Origin: Laccaria trichodermophora
Taxonomy: Eukaryota > Basidiomycota > Agaricomycetes > Agaricales > Hydnangiaceae
Direction of reading: 5' to 3'
Assembly (NCBI GenBank): GCA_018417955.1
Contig: JACTVC010000035.1
Coordinates: 124,001 to 188,000, forward strand
DNA length: 64,000 bases
Shown: positions 61,356 to 64,000 of the stretch, piece by piece
Layout: each line of letters starts with the position of its first letter
Numbering within the stretch: the first letter of the stretch is position 1
The notes under the pieces: model-generated
The model's database searches: none
Seen by the model: the letters and a program-made list of their open reading frames with translations, nothing else
What the model was told of the DNA's origin: nothing
Made by a program: the position numbers and the translations under genes

Positions 61356-63174
61356 ATGATCCGGACGTTCGTCGCTGCTCCCCACAGAGTCGCTTATACT
61401 CGTTCTTTATCAACTACGGTCTCTCGCAGACAACACATTCTACCCAAATCAAACTCACCCATAGTATCAAAGCTAGAGTTCTTCAATTCTGTCACTGGAG
61501 GTCCATCCCTGATCCCCACATACCGCGTTCTCGATGGTGGAGGAAATCTTATACCTGGCGCGGAACTTCCGCAGGTATATCTTTTTACGCAAAATGGGTT
61601 GGGTTGCTGTAATGTTGCATCTGGAACAGATTGATAAAGCATTTGCCCATCGGTTGTACGAAAACATGCAACTGCTCCCTACTCTCGACACAGTGCTTTA
61701 CAACGTGCAACGACAGGGAAAGATATCTTTTTACGTGTGTTATGTTTCTGTGTATCTATTCCCTTTCTCATATATTCTTCAGATGACCGCTGTGAGTGAG
61801 GCGTGAATTATGAACGCTCCCTAAATAACGAAATTATCCCAGTATGGAGAAGAAGCAACAATCATAGGTTCCGCTGCAGCTCTTGAGATGGACGATGAGT
61901 AGGTGATTTTAGAGTACGACCAAAAACCTCTGATTTAGTATGTCTATTCAAAAAATTCTTAGAGTTTTAGGTGAGCAATCGCAGTTCATTTTTGTTTTCG
62001 TACTCAGAATCATAGGTCAGTATAGGGAAATGGGTGTCCTGCTTTGGCGAGGATTTGCCATCGACGACGTAATGGCCCAGTGCTTTGGTAACGAGGAAGA
62101 TGGGTCCGGGAAGGGAAGGCAAATGCCTGTCGTATGTATTTTTCTCTCTTCTAAATACCTCGCAAAATATCTTAGAACGTCGCAGCATTTTGGCTCGCCT
62201 AAACATCACTTTCACACAATCTCATCGCCGTTAGCCACACAAATACCCCAGGCGGCCGGTGTAGGGTATGCTCTGAAGCGCACACCAGACCGCCGTTCAC
62301 GATCAATTGCTGCTTGTTATTTCGGAGAGGGCGCTGCGTCAGAAGGAGGTCAGTATTGTGTTACTACCGTTGACTTTTTTTGTCCATCCTGATAAATAAT
62401 CAAAATATTACCAGATTTTCATGCTGGGCTCATGCTGGCTTCTACAATACCCTCGCCCACATTATTCATAGCTCGTAATAATGGGTTTGCGATCAGCACG
62501 CCAAGCACTGAGCAATATAATGGAGATGGGATCGCAAGCCGAGGCCCGGGATACGGAATTGATACTGTGAGAGTAGACGGAAACGACGTTCTCGCCGTTC
62601 TTGCCGCTACTCGTGAAGCTCGAAAGAGATGCTTGGAACAAGGCCGTGCGGTCTTGGTGGAAGCTATGAGCTATCGGTAAATAATTTTTTGAAAAAACTG
62701 GGCAACTCTTTTTTCACTCCACATTGGAAATACAGAGTCAGCCATCATTCAACTTCGGACGACTCGTTTGCCTATCGACCGCGCACCGAGGTCGAGGATC
62801 GGAAAAAGGTCGACAACCCCATCATGCGATTCCGCCTTTTTATGGAATCTCAAGGATGGTGGAACGCGGACGCCGAAACCGAGCTGAAGGCTCGTCTCAA
62901 AGAGGACGTCATGAAAGCCTTTAAGAGGGCGGAAACGCTGAAACGAGCTGAACTAAGCGAGTTGTTTACCGACGTGTATGGTGGAGAGCAACCGTGGCAT
63001 CTTGTGAGTCTGAATTCCATTCAAGCAGAAACTGTGTGTTGACGAATCTCAAATGTGTAGAAGGAGCAAAGGGCGGAACTCGCCAGTTTGTTGAGGAAGT
63101 ATGGAAGTACCTACGAACCGTGGCGAAAGGAGCTGGCAAAGTTTAAGAACAACGGCCAAGATTTGCTCGATTAG
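61356..63174 (+). CDS. BCKDHA: Branched-chain 2-oxoacid dehydrogenase E1 subunit alpha
   Basis: This is the thiamine-diphosphate E1-alpha subunit of mitochondrial BCKDH, which decarboxylates 2-oxoacids from Leu, Ile and Val. It starts at 61356 ([20 protein letters not shown], an import presequence). Then [132 protein letters not shown] and [14 protein letters not shown] follow, with the usual C-terminus ending [13 protein letters not shown]. The [13 protein letters not shown] block is the ThDP site. Two micro-exons are required: 61793-61801 (9 nt, MTA) and 61963-61970 (8 nt, giving E-V-L-G across splices). With them the protein is collinear with the family end to end. Confidence 0.95.
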
Positions 63175-64000
63175 AAGAATACTATACCCTACTGGTAATA
63201 CATCACATAAAAACATTGGATTTCGTGCTATAACTATTTTTGGTCGCTAACTTCTCGGCGAGAGAGTAGCGCGATACTACTTCATCCAACAAGGCCTAAA
63301 ATCTCTTGTGCTGAGAGATGATGCCCACCATGCCAAATGGTAATCCGTGTGCGCATCGCATCTGATCCTTATGGCGCCATGGGAGTTGGTTGTGTGCAAA
63401 TTGTGTGCTCAGATCTGGTTCTGATACGTGACAATCTGTGACGAAAATACAAAACCAAATAGAGTTTTCGAAACTCCCTTGTGCAGACGGCAATGCAAAG
63501 CACTGTAAAGTGCGGACAGGAAGTCAGCGATGAGCACATTTTTTCCAAAATTTTGGTGTCAGCCCAACAGGGCCGAAAAATTAGGGTTTTTGATGGCCTT
63601 TTTTTTTTTTGCAAAATTTGAGGCACAACGGACAGAAACGGGGAAATTTGGTACGGACAGAAACCCAGAAATTTGGAAAATTTGGGATCCGACCTTTCAG
63701 TGATATGTCGGGGGTCCTGGTAAGGGCCTGTTCTGGTCCTAGTACACCATCAGTGCTTGAACAAGTGGCTGTGAGTCAGACTTTATGCCCAGTGAAAACC
63801 AACTTTACATCACGTGATCTAGTTTAATTTATTGGAAACTTAAAACCACTCGCAATTGGCAGCAATTATATACAAATCATCCAAAATAGCTCTATGTATA
63901 GCAGATGTGCAGCAAATCATTTCGGATAGATTGATGCAATAGCGAAGTACATGACAAATAACTTTAAAACAAATGACATAAAAGCATATGTAAATCACGC
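63175..64000. other. Right-edge region, no gene seen
   Basis: No gene is supported in the last 826 bp. A CGGACAGAAAC word followed by AAATTTGG recurs (about 63629 and 63655), next to a run of T at about 63599-63610. Two minus-strand ORFs (63296-63626) have no motifs. It may be the flank of an element or a distal promoter. Confidence 0.35.

Overview
This is nuclear DNA of a mushroom-forming basidiomycete (Agaricomycetes, probably Agaricales). Genes are dense and cut by many 45-70 bp GT-AG introns, intergenic gaps are short, and products include Agaricomycete-type proteins: an EGT1 fusion, an alpha-1,3-glucanase, a CreA-type repressor and a long F-box protein. I built the gene models by hand, joining exons where protein similarity and reading phase agreed. 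Family names come from recalled conserved motifs, not from a database search.

Layout. 1-4185: RAD50 N-terminal part and zinc hook (minus, runs off the left edge). 4727-11163: RPS21, aprataxin HNT3, mitochondrial ribosomal protein uL29m, SDHAF1 (minus), a single-pass membrane protein and an NDUFAF6-like protein. 11397-14880: a 17-exon F-box gene. 15219-17535: an MFS transporter (minus). 17983-18455: two broken pieces, a copy of the VMA6 5' end and a decayed 2-oxoglutarate oxygenase. 18794-24914: DIB1 and VMA6 back to back, then a GH71 glucanase and a SET/MYND protein back to back. 24915-30330: a 5.4 kb repeat island with a 307 bp direct duplication, several tandem repeats and the 3' end of a LINE-type retrotransposon. 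30354-40331: DHHC palmitoyltransferase, EGT1, a severin-like gelsolin protein, a DNA polymerase beta-like protein that lacks its catalytic residues, and SFH1/SNF5. 40669-49920: CreA/Mig1 repressor, an intron-containing tRNA-Cys, a WD40 protein, queuosine salvage QNG1 and an arrestin-like protein. 50151-50831: a mariner/pogo-type MITE. 51027-63174: TPR/MLP1 nucleoporin, RPS20, a small basic protein, a signal-peptide membrane protein and BCKDH E1-alpha. 63175-64000 shows no gene.

Most genes are housekeeping and do not form one pathway. Three neighbours at 6.7-11.2 kb (uL29m, SDHAF1, NDUFAF6-like) all serve mitochondrial biogenesis. No secondary-metabolite cluster, CRISPR array or prokaryotic system is present. 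The most unusual points are the polymerase-beta-like protein without its polymerase aspartates or lyase lysine, two micro-exons (9 and 8 nt) in BCKDHA, two GC-AG introns, and the composite repeat island.
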